NCBI RefSeq assembly: GCF_018613675.1
Contig: NZ_JAGGPQ010000010.1
Span: 1-64,000 of the forward strand
Reading direction: 5' to 3'
Source: Arthrobacter sp. ISL-85
Lineage (GTDB): Bacteria > Actinomycetota > Actinomycetes > Actinomycetales > Micrococcaceae
DNA length: 64,000 nt
Program-made: the position numbers and the translations under genes
Shown here: piece after piece, positions 48,594 to 57,796 of the stretch
Position numbering within the stretch: position 1 is the stretch's first letter
Layout of the letters: every line of letters begins with the position of its first letter
The notes under the pieces: model-generated
Told to the model about the DNA's origin: nothing
The model's database searches: none
What the model saw: only the letters and a program-made list of their open reading frames with translations

Positions 48594-50948
48594 CTAAGCC
48601 GCCGTCCCTGCCAGCTCCCCTGCAGACGCCTGGACCGCCGCCACCTCTCCCTGGTGCGGCTCGAAGCGCACGAACATGGCCTTGAAGCCGGGGGTATTGG
48701 ACACGCGGGCCACGTTCTCCTTGTGCACCAGGGCGTTGGCCTCGGGGAAGTACGCGGCAGCGCAGCCCTGTGCGGTCGGGTACGCCACCAGGCGGAACTT
48801 GTCCGCCCTGCGGTCCACGCCCCTGAAGGTGCTCACGACATCCACGAGCTCCCGGTCCTGGAAGCCGGATTCAGCGAGATCGTCCGGGTGGATCAGGATC
48901 ACGCGCCGGCCGTCCGAGATGCCCCGGTAGCGGTCGTCCAGGCCGTAGAACGTGGTGTTGTACTGGTCGTGGCTGCGGATGGTTTGCAGCACCAAATGCC
49001 CCGGCGGCGGGGTGAGATACTCCAGCGGGCTGACCGTGAACCGACCACGGCCGATGTCCGTGGCGAAGGAGCGCGTGTCCCGCGGTGGGTTGGGCAGCAC
49101 GAAACCGTTCCTGGTCCGGACCCGGGCATTGAAGTCCTCGAAGCCCGGCAGGACTCGGGCAATGTGGTCCCTGATCACGTCGTAGTCCTCGGCCATTTCG
49201 CGCCAGTCCACGGAGTGGTCCGGACCAAAGGTGGCCTCCGCCATCCGGGCCACGATTACGGGCTCGGCGAGCAGGTGCTCGGAGACCGGAGTGAGGCGGC
49301 CCCGGGTGGAGTGGACCACGGACATGGAGTCCTCCACGGACAGGAACTGGGCGCCCTTGGGGTGCTTGTCGTCCTTGTCCGTGCGGCCCAGCGTGGGCAG
49401 GATCAACGAAGTACGGCCGTGCACAATGTGCGAGCGGTTGGGCTTGGTAGAGATGTGCACGGTCAGCCCGATCCGCTTCATCCCCGCTTCAAGGGCTTCG
49501 GTGTCCGAGCAGGCCAGCGAGAAGTTGCCGCCCATCGAGACGAACACGTCCACGTCGTCGCGCTCGAAGGCCTCCATCGACTCGACGGCGTCGTAGCCGT
49601 GGTGCCGCGGAGATGAGATACCGAACTCTGAATCGAGTGCCGTGAGGAGCCATTCCTTCGGCTTTTCCCAGATGCCCATGGTCCGGTCGCCCTGCACGTT
49701 GGAATGGCCGCGGACAGGGCAGGCGCCGGCGCCGGGCTTGCCGAAGTTGCCTTGCAGCAGCAGGACGTTCACCATCTCCTTGATCGTGTCCACCGAGTGC
49801 GGCTGCTGCGTGACGCCCAAGGCCCAGCAGAAGATGGAGGCTTTGGATGCCACCAGCATCGCAGCCACCTTTTCGATCTGTTCCCGGGACAGGCCGGTGG
49901 CCTTCTGGGTCTCGTCCCAATCCAGGGCGCGGCGGGCGTCGCGGTAGGCGTCATACCCGTCCGTCCGGGCAGCAATGAAGGAATGGTCGACGACGGTGCC
50001 CGGGTTTTGTTCCTCGGCTTCCAGCAGCAGGTGGCCCAGCGCCTGGAACAGCGCCAGGTCGCCGCCCACCTTGATCTGCAGGTACTCGTCAGCCAACGGT
50101 GTGCCGCCACCAACCACGCCCGAGATGGTCTGGGGGTCCTTGAAGTTGAACAAGCCGGCCTCGGGCAGCGGGTTCACGGCTACCACCTTGCCGCCCTTGT
50201 CCTTACATTCCTTCAGCGCGGAGAGCATGCGCGGGTGGTTGGTGCCGGGGTTCTGGCCCACCACGAAGATGAGTTCGGCGTCATGGATGTCGTCGAGGGT
50301 TACGGTGCCCTTGCCGATGCCGATGGTCGGGTTCAGCGCCGATCCGGACGACTCGTGGCACATGTTGGAGCAATCCGGCAGGTTGTTGGTGCCCAGGGAC
50401 CGTGCGAACAACTGGTACAGGAACGCGGTCTCGTTCGCGGTGCGGCCGGAGGTGTAGAAGACGCTGCGGTCCGGGGACGTCGCCCGGAGGTGCTCTCCGA
50501 TCAGCTCGAAGGCGTCAGCCCAGGAGATCGGCGAATAGTGGGTGCCGCCCTCCCGGATCACCATTGGTTCGGACAGCCGGCCCTGGTTCCCCAGCCAGTA
50601 CTCGGTCTTCCCTGACAGCTCGGCAATGGAGTGCTTGGCCCAGAACTCCGCGCCCACGGTCCGCAGGGTGTTCTCCTCGGCCACCGCCTTGGCACCGTTC
50701 TCGCAGAACTCGGCAGCCTTGCGCTTCTTGTCCGATTCCGGCCAGGCGCAGCCCGGGCAGTCGAACCCGCCGCGCTGGTTCAGCCGGAGCAGGGACTGTG
50801 CCGTGCGGGTCACGCCGGCCTGTGCCACCGCGCGCTCCAGGGCCACCATGACGGCCTTGACGCCGGCTGCCTCAGTCTTGGGCTTGTGGACTTTGAGGTT
50901 GTCCTCATTAATGTCGACGACGGGGGCAGGCTGCTTGCCGAACTTCAT
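48594..50948 (-). CDS. FdhF/YdeP-family molybdopterin oxidoreductase
   Basis: A 784-residue molybdopterin enzyme. The N-terminal CPGC segment is the likely iron-sulfur region. The central domains contain FYTSGRTANETAFLYQLFARSLGTNNLPDCSNMCHESSG-type pterin contacts and VVGQNPGTNHPRM. The C-terminal domain has the QTIRSHDQYNTT motif. The family includes formate dehydrogenase-like proteins and the E. coli YdeP protein; substrates are mostly unproven. Beside formaldehyde dehydrogenases and PurU, formate oxidation is a reasonable guess. Start ATG 50948 follows GGAAG. Confidence 0.82.
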   Translation of the reverse strand: MKFGKQPAPVVDINEDNLKVHKPKTEAAGVKAVMVALERAVAQAGVTRTAQSLLRLNQRGGFDCPGCAWPESDKKRKAAEFCENGAKAVAEENTLRTVGAEFWAKHSIAELSGKTEYWLGNQGRLSEPMVIREGGTHYSPISWADAFELIGEHLRATSPDRSVFYTSGRTANETAFLYQLFARSLGTNNLPDCSNMCHESSGSALNPTIGIGKGTVTLDDIHDAELIFVVGQNPGTNHPRMLSALKECKDKGGKVVAVNPLPEAGLFNFKDPQTISGVVGGGTPLADEYLQIKVGGDLALFQALGHLLLEAEEQNPGTVVDHSFIAARTDGYDAYRDARRALDWDETQKATGLSREQIEKVAAMLVASKASIFCWALGVTQQPHSVDTIKEMVNVLLLQGNFGKPGAGACPVRGHSNVQGDRTMGIWEKPKEWLLTALDSEFGISSPRHHGYDAVESMEAFERDDVDVFVSMGGNFSLACSDTEALEAGMKRIGLTVHISTKPNRSHIVHGRTSLILPTLGRTDKDDKHPKGAQFLSVEDSMSVVHSTRGRLTPVSEHLLAEPVIVARMAEATFGPDHSVDWREMAEDYDVIRDHIARVLPGFEDFNARVRTRNGFVLPNPPRDTRSFATDIGRGRFTVSPLEYLTPPPGHLVLQTIRSHDQYNTTFYGLDDRYRGISDGRRVILIHPDDLAESGFQDRELVDVVSTFRGVDRRADKFRLVAYPTAQGCAAAYFPEANALVHKENVARVSNTPGFKAMFVRFEPHQGEVAAVQASAGELAGTAA

Positions 50949-51011
50949 TGTTCCAACTTCCTCGCCGTCACCCGGGAGCTCCCGTGCCGGCCTCTATTGT
51001 CCATTTGCCGT

Positions 51012-51043
51012 GGAGGCGCGCCGGGAACTCCCGGCGCGCCTCC
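51012..51043. terminator. Hairpin terminator
   Basis: A 15-bp perfect inverted repeat (51012-51026 with 51029-51043) with a 2-base centre (a real loop would be 4-6 bases). It separates the mscR/MBL operon from the downstream molybdoenzyme gene, both minus strand. Confidence 0.65.
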
Positions 51044-51067
51044 AAGGCACTCTTCGCTGAACTCCCG

Positions 51068-51688
51068 CTACTGCGGAACCTTGGCCAGCGTTTCCTGCTC
51101 CGCCGCGATGGTGGTGTTGTCGCCGTGGCCGGTGCGGACCACGGTGTCGGCCGGCAGCGTCAGCAGCCGTTCGCGGATCGAGGCCAGGATGGTCGGGTAG
51201 TCGCTGTAGGACCTGCCGGTGGCGCCCGGGCCGCCGTTGAACAGCGTGTCCCCGGTAAACACCGTCCCTTCGCTTTCGAGGTAGAAGCAGGTGGACCCTG
51301 GCGAGTGGCCGGGCGTGTGGATGGCCTTCAGCGTTGCCCCGCCAACTTCGAACACGTCACCATCGGAGTGATAGCTGTCCGGCTTGGCGTCCGGATAAAC
51401 CTGCTCCCACAACACCAAATCCTCGGCGTTCAGGATGATGGGGGCGCCCAGGGCGTCGGCGGCCTCCCGGGCGGCGCCGATATGGTCGTTGTGCGCGTGG
51501 GTGAGCAGGATGGCCTTGACCTTCCGGCTGCGGACCTGGTTGATGATCGCGGCAGCGTCGTGGGGCGCATCGATGATGACGCATTCCTCGTCGTTGCCCA
51601 CGATCCAGACGTTGTTGTCCACGTCCCAGGTGCCGCCGTCGAGCGAGAACGTGCCCGAGGTGACCAGGTTCTCGATGGTCACGGCCAT
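51068..51688 (-). CDS. MBL-fold hydrolase linked to mycothiol formaldehyde oxidation
   Basis: A 206-residue metallo-beta-lactamase-fold protein (LTHAHNDHIGA, HTPGHSPGSTCFYLE, FTGDTLFNGGPGATGR, TGHGDNTT). It follows mscR with a 1-base overlap; the same pairing of mscR and an MBL hydrolase is conserved in mycothiol-producing Actinobacteria. It probably hydrolyses S-formylmycothiol to formate and mycothiol, but this activity is inferred from context. The start is ATG 51688. Confidence 0.85.
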   Translation of the reverse strand: MAVTIENLVTSGTFSLDGGTWDVDNNVWIVGNDEECVIIDAPHDAAAIINQVRSRKVKAILLTHAHNDHIGAAREAADALGAPIILNAEDLVLWEQVYPDAKPDSYHSDGDVFEVGGATLKAIHTPGHSPGSTCFYLESEGTVFTGDTLFNGGPGATGRSYSDYPTILASIRERLLTLPADTVVRTGHGDNTTIAAEQETLAKVPQ

Positions 51689-52788
51689 CAGATCTCCACC
51701 GGGCTGACTTCAACAACGGAACGCAGCACTTTGCCCTCGTGCATCTTGCCGAAGGCCTCCTCCACCTGGTCGATGGTGATGCGCTCGGACACGAACGCGT
51801 CCAGGTCCAGGTTGCCCTGCTTGTAGTGGGACACCAGCATGGGGAAGTCCCGGGACGGCAGGCAGTCGCCGTACCAGGAGGACTTCAGCGACCCGCCGCG
51901 GCCAAAGACGTCCAGCAGCGGCAGTTCCAGAGTCATCTCCGGGGTAGGCACGCCCACCAGGACCACGCGGCCGGCAAGGTCGCGGGCGTAGAAGGCCTGC
52001 TTGTATGTTTCGGGACGGCCGACGGCGTCGATCACCACGTCGGCCCCGTTGCCTCCGGTGAGGGTCCGGATGGCTTCCACCGCGTCCTCCTGCCTGGAGT
52101 TCACGCCGTGGGTGGCGCCGAGGGACTTGGCCATCTCAATCTTGTTGTCGTCGATGTCAACGGCGATGATCGTCGTCGCGCCCGCCAACCTCGCCCCGGC
52201 GATCGCGGCGATGCCCACACCGCCGCAGCCGATCACTGCCACGGACTCGCCGCGCTTGACCTCGCCGGTGTTGATCGCGGCACCGATGCCGGCCATGATG
52301 CCGCAGCCCAGCAGGCCCACCGCGGCTGCGTCCACGTCTGGATCAACCTTGGTGCACTGCCCGGCAGCGACAAGCGTCTTCTCCGCGAAGGCCCCGATGC
52401 CCAGGGCGGGAGAAAGGACCGTGCCGTCCTCGAGGGTCATCTTCTGCGTGGCGTTGTGGGTGTTGAAGCAGTACTGCGGCTGGCCCTTTGCGCAGGCGCG
52501 GCACTCGCCGCAGACGGCGCGCCAGTTAAGGATGACCCGGTCCCCCGGCGCCACAGACGTCACGTCGGGGCCCACAGCGCTGACCACACCGGTGGCCTCG
52601 TGGCCCAGCAGGTACGGGAAGTCATCACCGATGCCGCCCTGCTTGTAGTGCAGGTCCGTGTGGCAGACGCCGCAGGTGAGGATGTCCACCAGGGCCTCTC
52701 CCGGGCCCGGATCCGGTACCAGGATGGTCTCCAGCGACACCGGGGCGTTCTTCTCCCGGACAATGACGGCTTGTACTTTGTGGACCAT
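51688..52788 (-). CDS. mscR: S-(hydroxymethyl)mycothiol dehydrogenase / S-nitrosomycothiol reductase
   Basis: A 366-residue zinc-dependent class III-type alcohol dehydrogenase. Motifs: [31 protein letters not shown] (catalytic zinc), a four-cysteine structural loop ([15 protein letters not shown]) and an NAD fold ([20 protein letters not shown]). It oxidises the spontaneous mycothiol-formaldehyde adduct with NAD and reduces S-nitrosomycothiol. AAAGGAA precedes ATG 52788. Confidence 0.93.
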   Translation of the reverse strand: MVHKVQAVIVREKNAPVSLETILVPDPGPGEALVDILTCGVCHTDLHYKQGGIGDDFPYLLGHEATGVVSAVGPDVTSVAPGDRVILNWRAVCGECRACAKGQPQYCFNTHNATQKMTLEDGTVLSPALGIGAFAEKTLVAAGQCTKVDPDVDAAAVGLLGCGIMAGIGAAINTGEVKRGESVAVIGCGGVGIAAIAGARLAGATTIIAVDIDDNKIEMAKSLGATHGVNSRQEDAVEAIRTLTGGNGADVVIDAVGRPETYKQAFYARDLAGRVVLVGVPTPEMTLELPLLDVFGRGGSLKSSWYGDCLPSRDFPMLVSHYKQGNLDLDAFVSERITIDQVEEAFGKMHEGKVLRSVVEVSPVEI

Positions 52789-52946
52789 GGTTCTTGTGTT
52801 CCTTTCCTGGATCCGGCCGGATCCGGTGAGTCGGCACCAAGTGCCAATCTAGCTGACCTGCCAGGTCCGGGGGCCACGTCACGCGGTTACTCTCAACGCC
52901 CGCAATTGCGCAATGCACAACACGCCGCACATAGCGCTTACAGGAG

Positions 52947-52988
52947 AATATGACAGTGGCCACACCCTGTGTCAATAGATATATCAGT
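52947..52988 (-). promoter_or_regulatory. mscR promoter with shared AT-rich motif
   Basis: On the minus strand: TTGACA at 52975-52970, 17-base spacer, CATATT at 52952-52947. GTG lies 6 bases after TTGACA, as in modules A-D, but the GTTGC repeat is absent. Immediately upstream, the plus strand has ATATATCAGT at 52979-52988, identical to 34225-34234 near purU. It may be a GntR operator. Confidence 0.5.
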
Positions 52989-53100
52989 TGCTGCGTCCGC
53001 GGCTATCATGCTCCCGTGGGGTCCACGGCCGTTTTCCGGTGCCTGGAGGGCCCTTCTTCCCGTTACACGCACGGTTTAGTGCGGCAGTAGGCTGGATGGC
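52989..53100. other. Region upstream of the small membrane protein
   Basis: Together with the mscR leader and promoter this makes a gap of about 310 bases between divergent genes. Apart from the mscR promoter I see no further structured element. Confidence 0.4.
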
Positions 53101-53415
53101 ATGGCTTTTGAAGAGACCCCTGCCGAGCGGCGCGAAGTAACCGTCCGCCGGGCACCCAAGTACGTTCCCTTCCTGATCCTGGGTGCCATGGTGGGAATTG
53201 TCGCTGCCGCAGTGGTTGCTTATGCAGTTCCGGGTGACGCCACGTTCGACCCCGGGTCCGTGTTCGGGTTCTTCCTGATCATGTTCGCCGCCATCGGCGC
53301 CATCCTTGGCGCCGCGCTGGCGCTCGTCCTGGACCGCCTCAGCGTGCGGCGGCAGCAGCGGGCCGTCGTGGAAGCGGTCCCGGATTCGGAACCGGATACC
53401 GATCCCCAGGGTTAG
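53101..53415 (+). CDS. Small two-helix membrane protein (104 aa)
   Basis: Two membrane helices (about residues 20-43 and 54-82) are flanked by a basic N-terminus and a charged C-terminal tail. Membrane proteins of this type precede purF in many Actinobacteria, but their function is unknown. The distance to purF (58 bases) leaves room for a promoter. Confidence 0.75.
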   Translation: MAFEETPAERREVTVRRAPKYVPFLILGAMVGIVAAAVVAYAVPGDATFDPGSVFGFFLIMFAAIGAILGAALALVLDRLSVRRQQRAVVEAVPDSEPDTDPQG

Positions 53416-53472
53416 CAGGTCACAAACTGAAGCGGGCCAAAGGCATACCCCATATCGTGCGATAATCGATCA

Positions 53473-55143
53473 GTGGCACGCGGCGATGGAAAACTTTCCC
53501 ATGATCTTCTCCCCGGCGAAAAAGGCCCCCAGGACGCTTGCGGCGTCTTCGGCGTCTGGGCACCCGGTGAAGAAGTAGCAAAACTTACCTATTACGGGCT
53601 GTATGCACTACAGCACCGCGGTCAGGAGTCGGCTGGCATAGCCACCAGCGACGGCAAGCGGATCAACGTCTACAAGGACATGGGCCTCGTGTCCCAGGTC
53701 TTCGACGAGACCACCCTGAACACCCTGACCGGGCACTTGGCCGTTGGCCACTGCCGCTACTCCACTACCGGCGCCAGCCACTGGGCCAACGCGCAGCCCA
53801 CCCTCGGAGCCACGTCAACCGGCACGGTTGCCCTGGCGCACAACGGCAACCTGACCAACACCGCCGAGCTCAACGCCATGATCACTGAACGCAACGGCGG
53901 GCAGCTCACCGGCGAAATGAAGCAGGGCAACACCTCGGACACCGCACTGGTCACCGCCCTGTTGGAGGGCGAGCCGGGCAAGAGCCTGGAAGACACCGCC
54001 ACCGAACTCCTGCCCAAAATCAAGGGCGGCTTCTGCTTTGTCTTCATGGACGAGGGAACCCTTTACGCGGCACGGGACACCTTCGGCATCCGCCCGCTGG
54101 TCCTGGGCCGGCTGGAGCGCGGCTGGGTGGTCGCCTCCGAACAGTCCGCCCTGGCTACCGTGGGCGCCAGCTTCATCCGTGAGATCGAGCCGGGCGAGTT
54201 CATCGCCATCGATGAGGATGGCGTGCGGTCCAAAAGGTTTGCAGAGCCGACGCCGGCCGGTTGCGTTTTTGAATACGTGTACCTGGCCCGCCCGGACGCC
54301 GCGATCGCCGGCCGTTCCGTCTACGAGTCCCGCGTGGAGATGGGCCGCCAGCTGGCCCGCGAAAACACCCACGAGGCGGACATCGTCATCCCCGTCCCGG
54401 AGTCAGGCACTCCGGCCGCCGTGGGTTATGCCGAGGAATCCGGCATTCCTTTTGCGCACGGCTTCGTCAAGAACTCCTACGTGGGCCGAACCTTCATCCA
54501 GCCCTCCCAGACCCTCCGCCAGCTGGGCATCCGGCTTAAGCTCAACGCCCTTGAGTCCGTAATCCGCGGCAAGCGCGTTGTGGTGGTGGATGATTCAATC
54601 GTCCGCGGCAACACGCAGCGGGCCATCGTGCGGATGCTCCGTGAGGCCGGCGCCGCCACCGTCCACGTCAAGATTTCCTCCCCGCCGGTGCAGTGGCCCT
54701 GCTTCTACGGCATCGACTTTGCCTCCCGCGCGGAACTCATCGCCAACGGTGCAACCATCGAAGAGATCTCCCAGGCCATCGGCGCAGACTCGCTTGCCTA
54801 CATCTCAGAGGACGGCATGATCGGGGCCACCCGGCAGCCGCGCGAACGGCTCTGCACCGCCTGCTTCACGGGCAAGTACCCCATCAAGCTCCCGGACGCG
54901 GACAAGCTGGGCAAGAACCTGCTTGAGCGCACCGACCTGGGCGGCCTGAAGCCTTCCCCGTCAGCGCTTCCCGGCGAAACGGCCGCCCTTGCCGTTGACG
55001 CCACCGAGGACCCGGCAGAGAAAGCCGGCGCCACCGGCTGCGATCCCGGACCCGACTCCGAATTCGAAAACCTGCTGACCGAAGCCGACCTCGTGCCCGA
55101 CGTACACGCCGCCACCAGCGCCGACAAGAAGGACTCCGTATGA
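53473..55143 (+). CDS. purF: Amidophosphoribosyltransferase
   Basis: A 556-residue Ntn-type glutamine amidotransferase that catalyses the first step of purine synthesis. A short propeptide is followed by CGVFGVWAP with the nucleophile Cys, then the glutaminase domain and a phosphoribosyltransferase domain with the PRPP loop VVVVDDSIVRGNT. The last 60 residues are an acidic tail. GTG 53473 gives the usual MARGDGKLSHDL start. The stop overlaps purM (ATGA). Confidence 0.95.
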   Translation: MARGDGKLSHDLLPGEKGPQDACGVFGVWAPGEEVAKLTYYGLYALQHRGQESAGIATSDGKRINVYKDMGLVSQVFDETTLNTLTGHLAVGHCRYSTTGASHWANAQPTLGATSTGTVALAHNGNLTNTAELNAMITERNGGQLTGEMKQGNTSDTALVTALLEGEPGKSLEDTATELLPKIKGGFCFVFMDEGTLYAARDTFGIRPLVLGRLERGWVVASEQSALATVGASFIREIEPGEFIAIDEDGVRSKRFAEPTPAGCVFEYVYLARPDAAIAGRSVYESRVEMGRQLARENTHEADIVIPVPESGTPAAVGYAEESGIPFAHGFVKNSYVGRTFIQPSQTLRQLGIRLKLNALESVIRGKRVVVVDDSIVRGNTQRAIVRMLREAGAATVHVKISSPPVQWPCFYGIDFASRAELIANGATIEEISQAIGADSLAYISEDGMIGATRQPRERLCTACFTGKYPIKLPDADKLGKNLLERTDLGGLKPSPSALPGETAALAVDATEDPAEKAGATGCDPGPDSEFENLLTEADLVPDVHAATSADKKDSV

Positions 55144-56285
55144 CTTCCGCCAACACCGCCGCAGAGAACTCCGGCATCACCTACGCCTCTGCAGGCGTGG
55201 ACGTTGAAGCCGGGGACCGCGCCGTCGAGCTCATGAAGGATGCCGTGAAGGCAACCCACAACTCTTCGGTGATCGGCGGGGTGGGCGGCTTCGCCGGCCT
55301 CTACGATGTCTCCAGGCTGCTGACCTACAAGAAGCCGCTGCTCGCCACCTCCACGGACGGTGTGGGCACCAAGGTTGCCATCGCCCAGGCCATGGACATC
55401 CACGACACCATCGGTTTCGACCTGGTGGGCATGGTGGTGGACGACATCGTGGTGGTGGGCGCCGAGCCGCTGTACATGACCGACTACATCGCCTGCGGCA
55501 AGGTGGTCCCCGAGCGCATTGCCGGCATCGTCCGTGGCATCGCGGCCGCCTGCTCCGTGGCCGGCACCGCCCTGGTGGGCGGCGAGACCGCAGAGCACCC
55601 CGGCCTGCTGGGCGAGCACGAATACGACGTCGCCGGCGCAGCCACGGGTGTCGTGGAAGCCGACGCGCTGCTGGGCCCGGACCGCGTCCGCGCCGGGGAC
55701 GTGGTGATCGGCATGGCCTCCTCCGGGCTGCATTCCAACGGCTACTCCCTGGTCCGCCGTGTCATCAACCACGCTGGCTGGGCCCTGGACCGCCAGGTCT
55801 CCGAACTTGGCCGCACCCTGGGCGAGGAACTCCTGGAACCCACCCGCGTCTACGCGGCCGACTGCCTGGACCTCGCCCGCGCCTTCCCGGTCAGCGCCGG
55901 TGCGGCCGTCCATGGCTTCAGCCACGTCACCGGTGGCGGCCTTGCTGCCAACCTGGCCCGCGTCCTGCCGCAGGGCCTGGTGGCCATGGTGGACCGCGCC
56001 ACCTGGGAACTGCCCGCCATCTTCAAGCTGGTGTCAGAGCTGGGCAACGTACCACTGGCAGACCTGGAGCGCACGCTTAACCTCGGCGTGGGCATGGTTG
56101 CCATTGTGTCCCCCCAAGCCGCCGATGCCGCCGTCGCGCGCCTGAACGATCGCGGCCTGCCGTCCTGGATCATGGGCACGGTCACCGAGGATTCAGACTC
56201 CATCCTTAAATCCGGACCGGACTATGTCCAGGGCGCCAAGGGCGTGGACGGCGGCGCTGTCCGCCTGGTTAACGCCTACGCCTAA
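55140..56285 (+). CDS. purM: Phosphoribosylformylglycinamidine cyclo-ligase (AIR synthetase)
   Basis: A 381-residue PurM: ITYASAGVDVEAGDRAVELMK, STDGVGTKVAIAQ, GMVVDDIVVVGAEPLYMTDYIACGK and HVTGGGLAANLAR. It closes the imidazole ring in purine synthesis using ATP. Translationally coupled to purF. A terminator follows 14 bases after the stop. Confidence 0.96.
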   Translation: MTSANTAAENSGITYASAGVDVEAGDRAVELMKDAVKATHNSSVIGGVGGFAGLYDVSRLLTYKKPLLATSTDGVGTKVAIAQAMDIHDTIGFDLVGMVVDDIVVVGAEPLYMTDYIACGKVVPERIAGIVRGIAAACSVAGTALVGGETAEHPGLLGEHEYDVAGAATGVVEADALLGPDRVRAGDVVIGMASSGLHSNGYSLVRRVINHAGWALDRQVSELGRTLGEELLEPTRVYAADCLDLARAFPVSAGAAVHGFSHVTGGGLAANLARVLPQGLVAMVDRATWELPAIFKLVSELGNVPLADLERTLNLGVGMVAIVSPQAADAAVARLNDRGLPSWIMGTVTEDSDSILKSGPDYVQGAKGVDGGAVRLVNAYA

Positions 56286-56298
56286 AGCCTGAACTGAC

Positions 56299-56340
56299 AT
56301 ACAGCGAGTCCCCGCCTGCTGGTGGGGACTCGCTGTATTT
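56299..56340. terminator. Terminator after purM
   Basis: A perfect 15-bp inverted repeat (56299-56313 with 56324-56338) followed by TT on the plus strand. It also lies just downstream of the convergent VOC gene. Confidence 0.85.
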
Positions 56341-57127
56341 AAGGGACCTGTGCCTCAGTGACCTGGATGAGGTTCAGCACGCCGCCGTGTGGGTCCTTGA
56401 TGGTGGCCAGTGATCCGTCGGCGGGATGCTCGTCCGGCTCGACGAGGACGTGGCCTCCTGCCGCCGGGGCGGCAGCTGCCGCCCCGGCAACATCCGCCAC
56501 GCCATAGTAGATCTGCCAGTCCGCCTCGTCGCCTTCATCGGCAGGAACGACGCCGGCCACCTCGTTGCCGTCGATGAGCAGCGTGCTGTAGCTGCCGCCG
56601 TCGTCCTGGGGATACTCGGTGACCTCATGCCCGAATAGCTGCTGGAAGAAGCCGACGGCGGCCTGGGGCTGGGGCGTAAAGAGTTCCGCCCAGGCCAGTG
56701 CCCCCGGTTCGTTGAACAGGTGGCTGCCGTAGTGGCTTCCCGGCTGCCAGATGCCTGTGGTTCCGCCGCCGGGTGGGGCAAGGAAGCCCAGTACACCGGC
56801 ATCGCCCACCTTCTCCGGCCCGAACTGGGCGGTACCCCCTGCGTGGCCCGCTTCCTCAAGCAGGTCCGCGGCGTCTCCGGCAGCGAGATACACGTTCCAC
56901 TTGGCAGCGGTCCCGGCCTGCAGCTGTAAGGGGCTTTGCGGTGCAATGGTTGCCACCAACTGCCCGCGGACAAAGGCCTGCGCGTAGCTGCGGCCGTCGG
57001 GGGTGGGAAAGTCCTGGTACGTCCAGCCGAAGATCCGGTTGTAGAAGTCCTTGGCGGCCGCAACATCGGGGGTCTGCAGATCCGCCCAGCAAGGCTCGCC
57101 GGGGGCATACATGGTCCGAACACTCAT
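56339..57127 (-). CDS. Two-domain VOC (glyoxalase/bleomycin-resistance) family protein
   Basis: A 262-residue protein with two VOC modules: residues about 10-120 (PCWADLQTPDVAAAKDFYNRIFGWTY) and about 135-255 (WAELFTPQPQAAVGFFQQLFGHEV, with a terminal IKDPHGGVLNLIQ). Substrate unknown. The ATG at 57127 is the family start. Many related proteins are annotated only as glyoxalase-like. Confidence 0.83.
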   Translation of the reverse strand: MSVRTMYAPGEPCWADLQTPDVAAAKDFYNRIFGWTYQDFPTPDGRSYAQAFVRGQLVATIAPQSPLQLQAGTAAKWNVYLAAGDAADLLEEAGHAGGTAQFGPEKVGDAGVLGFLAPPGGGTTGIWQPGSHYGSHLFNEPGALAWAELFTPQPQAAVGFFQQLFGHEVTEYPQDDGGSYSTLLIDGNEVAGVVPADEGDEADWQIYYGVADVAGAAAAAPAAGGHVLVEPDEHPADGSLATIKDPHGGVLNLIQVTEAQVP

Positions 57128-57166
57128 TCGGTCAGGTTACCAACCCGTGCCTCGAAGAAACACGAA

Positions 57167-57206
57167 AGCCCGTCGCCGCACCGGTAATCCGGCACGGCAA
57201 CGGGCT
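57167..57206. terminator. Imperfect hairpin near the VOC and DUF3073 genes
   Basis: The arms 57167-57184 and 57189-57206 pair with three internal mismatches. It lies upstream of the VOC start and downstream of the minus-strand DUF3073 gene, and may terminate the latter. Confidence 0.5.
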
Positions 57207-57291
57207 CCGTGATGTAAGCGGTCCCCCGAAAACGGGTTACAAAGAGGAGATCACAGCAGCCGGGCCAGGGGCCACGGCAGGCTTGCGACAA

Positions 57292-57525
57292 CTACCCGAT
57301 GCGACGGTTGTCAACCTCGTCGTCATCGTCATCCAAATCATCCGCGTACTTGTCCACATAAGCCGAATAGTCCGGTTCAACCGGCTCATTCGAGTAACGG
57401 CTCGTCGAACGACTGCCCGGACCCGTCAGCTCACGCTGGAGTGCCGAGTAGTCAGTGTTCGGGGAATAGTACTTAATATCCCGAGCCTGCTTGGTAGCTT
57501 TTGCCTTTTGACGGCCGCGCCCCAT
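57292..57525 (-). CDS. DUF3073 family protein (77 aa)
   Basis: Starts with MGRGRQKAKATKQARDIKYYSPNTDYSALQREL, the DUF3073 signature, and ends with an acidic Asp-rich tail. Conserved next to purM in Actinobacteria; the function is unknown. A run of G bases (GGGGG) precedes ATG 57525, so the longer frame from 57612 is not used. Confidence 0.9.
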   Translation of the reverse strand: MGRGRQKAKATKQARDIKYYSPNTDYSALQRELTGPGSRSTSRYSNEPVEPDYSAYVDKYADDLDDDDDEVDNRRIG

Positions 57526-57796
57526 GGCGTGACCCCCTTTTGTACTTGGACCGGAGGTGGTCACCTTGGCGATCGGTGAGGCCCCGGAATGTTTGGTCAA
57601 TTTGTCGTACACCTAGATTACATGCTTTCGGCGGGCCCCGCTTGCCGCCGAGTGGCCCTGGCGGCCGCCTGCGGTACCATGACTCACCTCCACCCGCGGG
57701 ATTCCGGGATTTTTCTTCGGTAGAGTCACTTAGGAACTGCCGATTTTGTGTGGCCTTTGGCGAGCCGCGGAACCAAACCCAGGAGGATGCGCACCC

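Noticed and set aside
52989..53100. Possible fifth copy of the betaine module at the mscR promoter
   Set aside because: The TTGACA, 17-base spacing and GTG position agree (52975-52947), but the GTTGC repeat pair and CACNNT are missing, so it is treated as a separate promoter.
57128..57291. tRNA-like hairpins near 57167
   Set aside because: One imperfect hairpin only; no cloverleaf, T-loop or anticodon arm.
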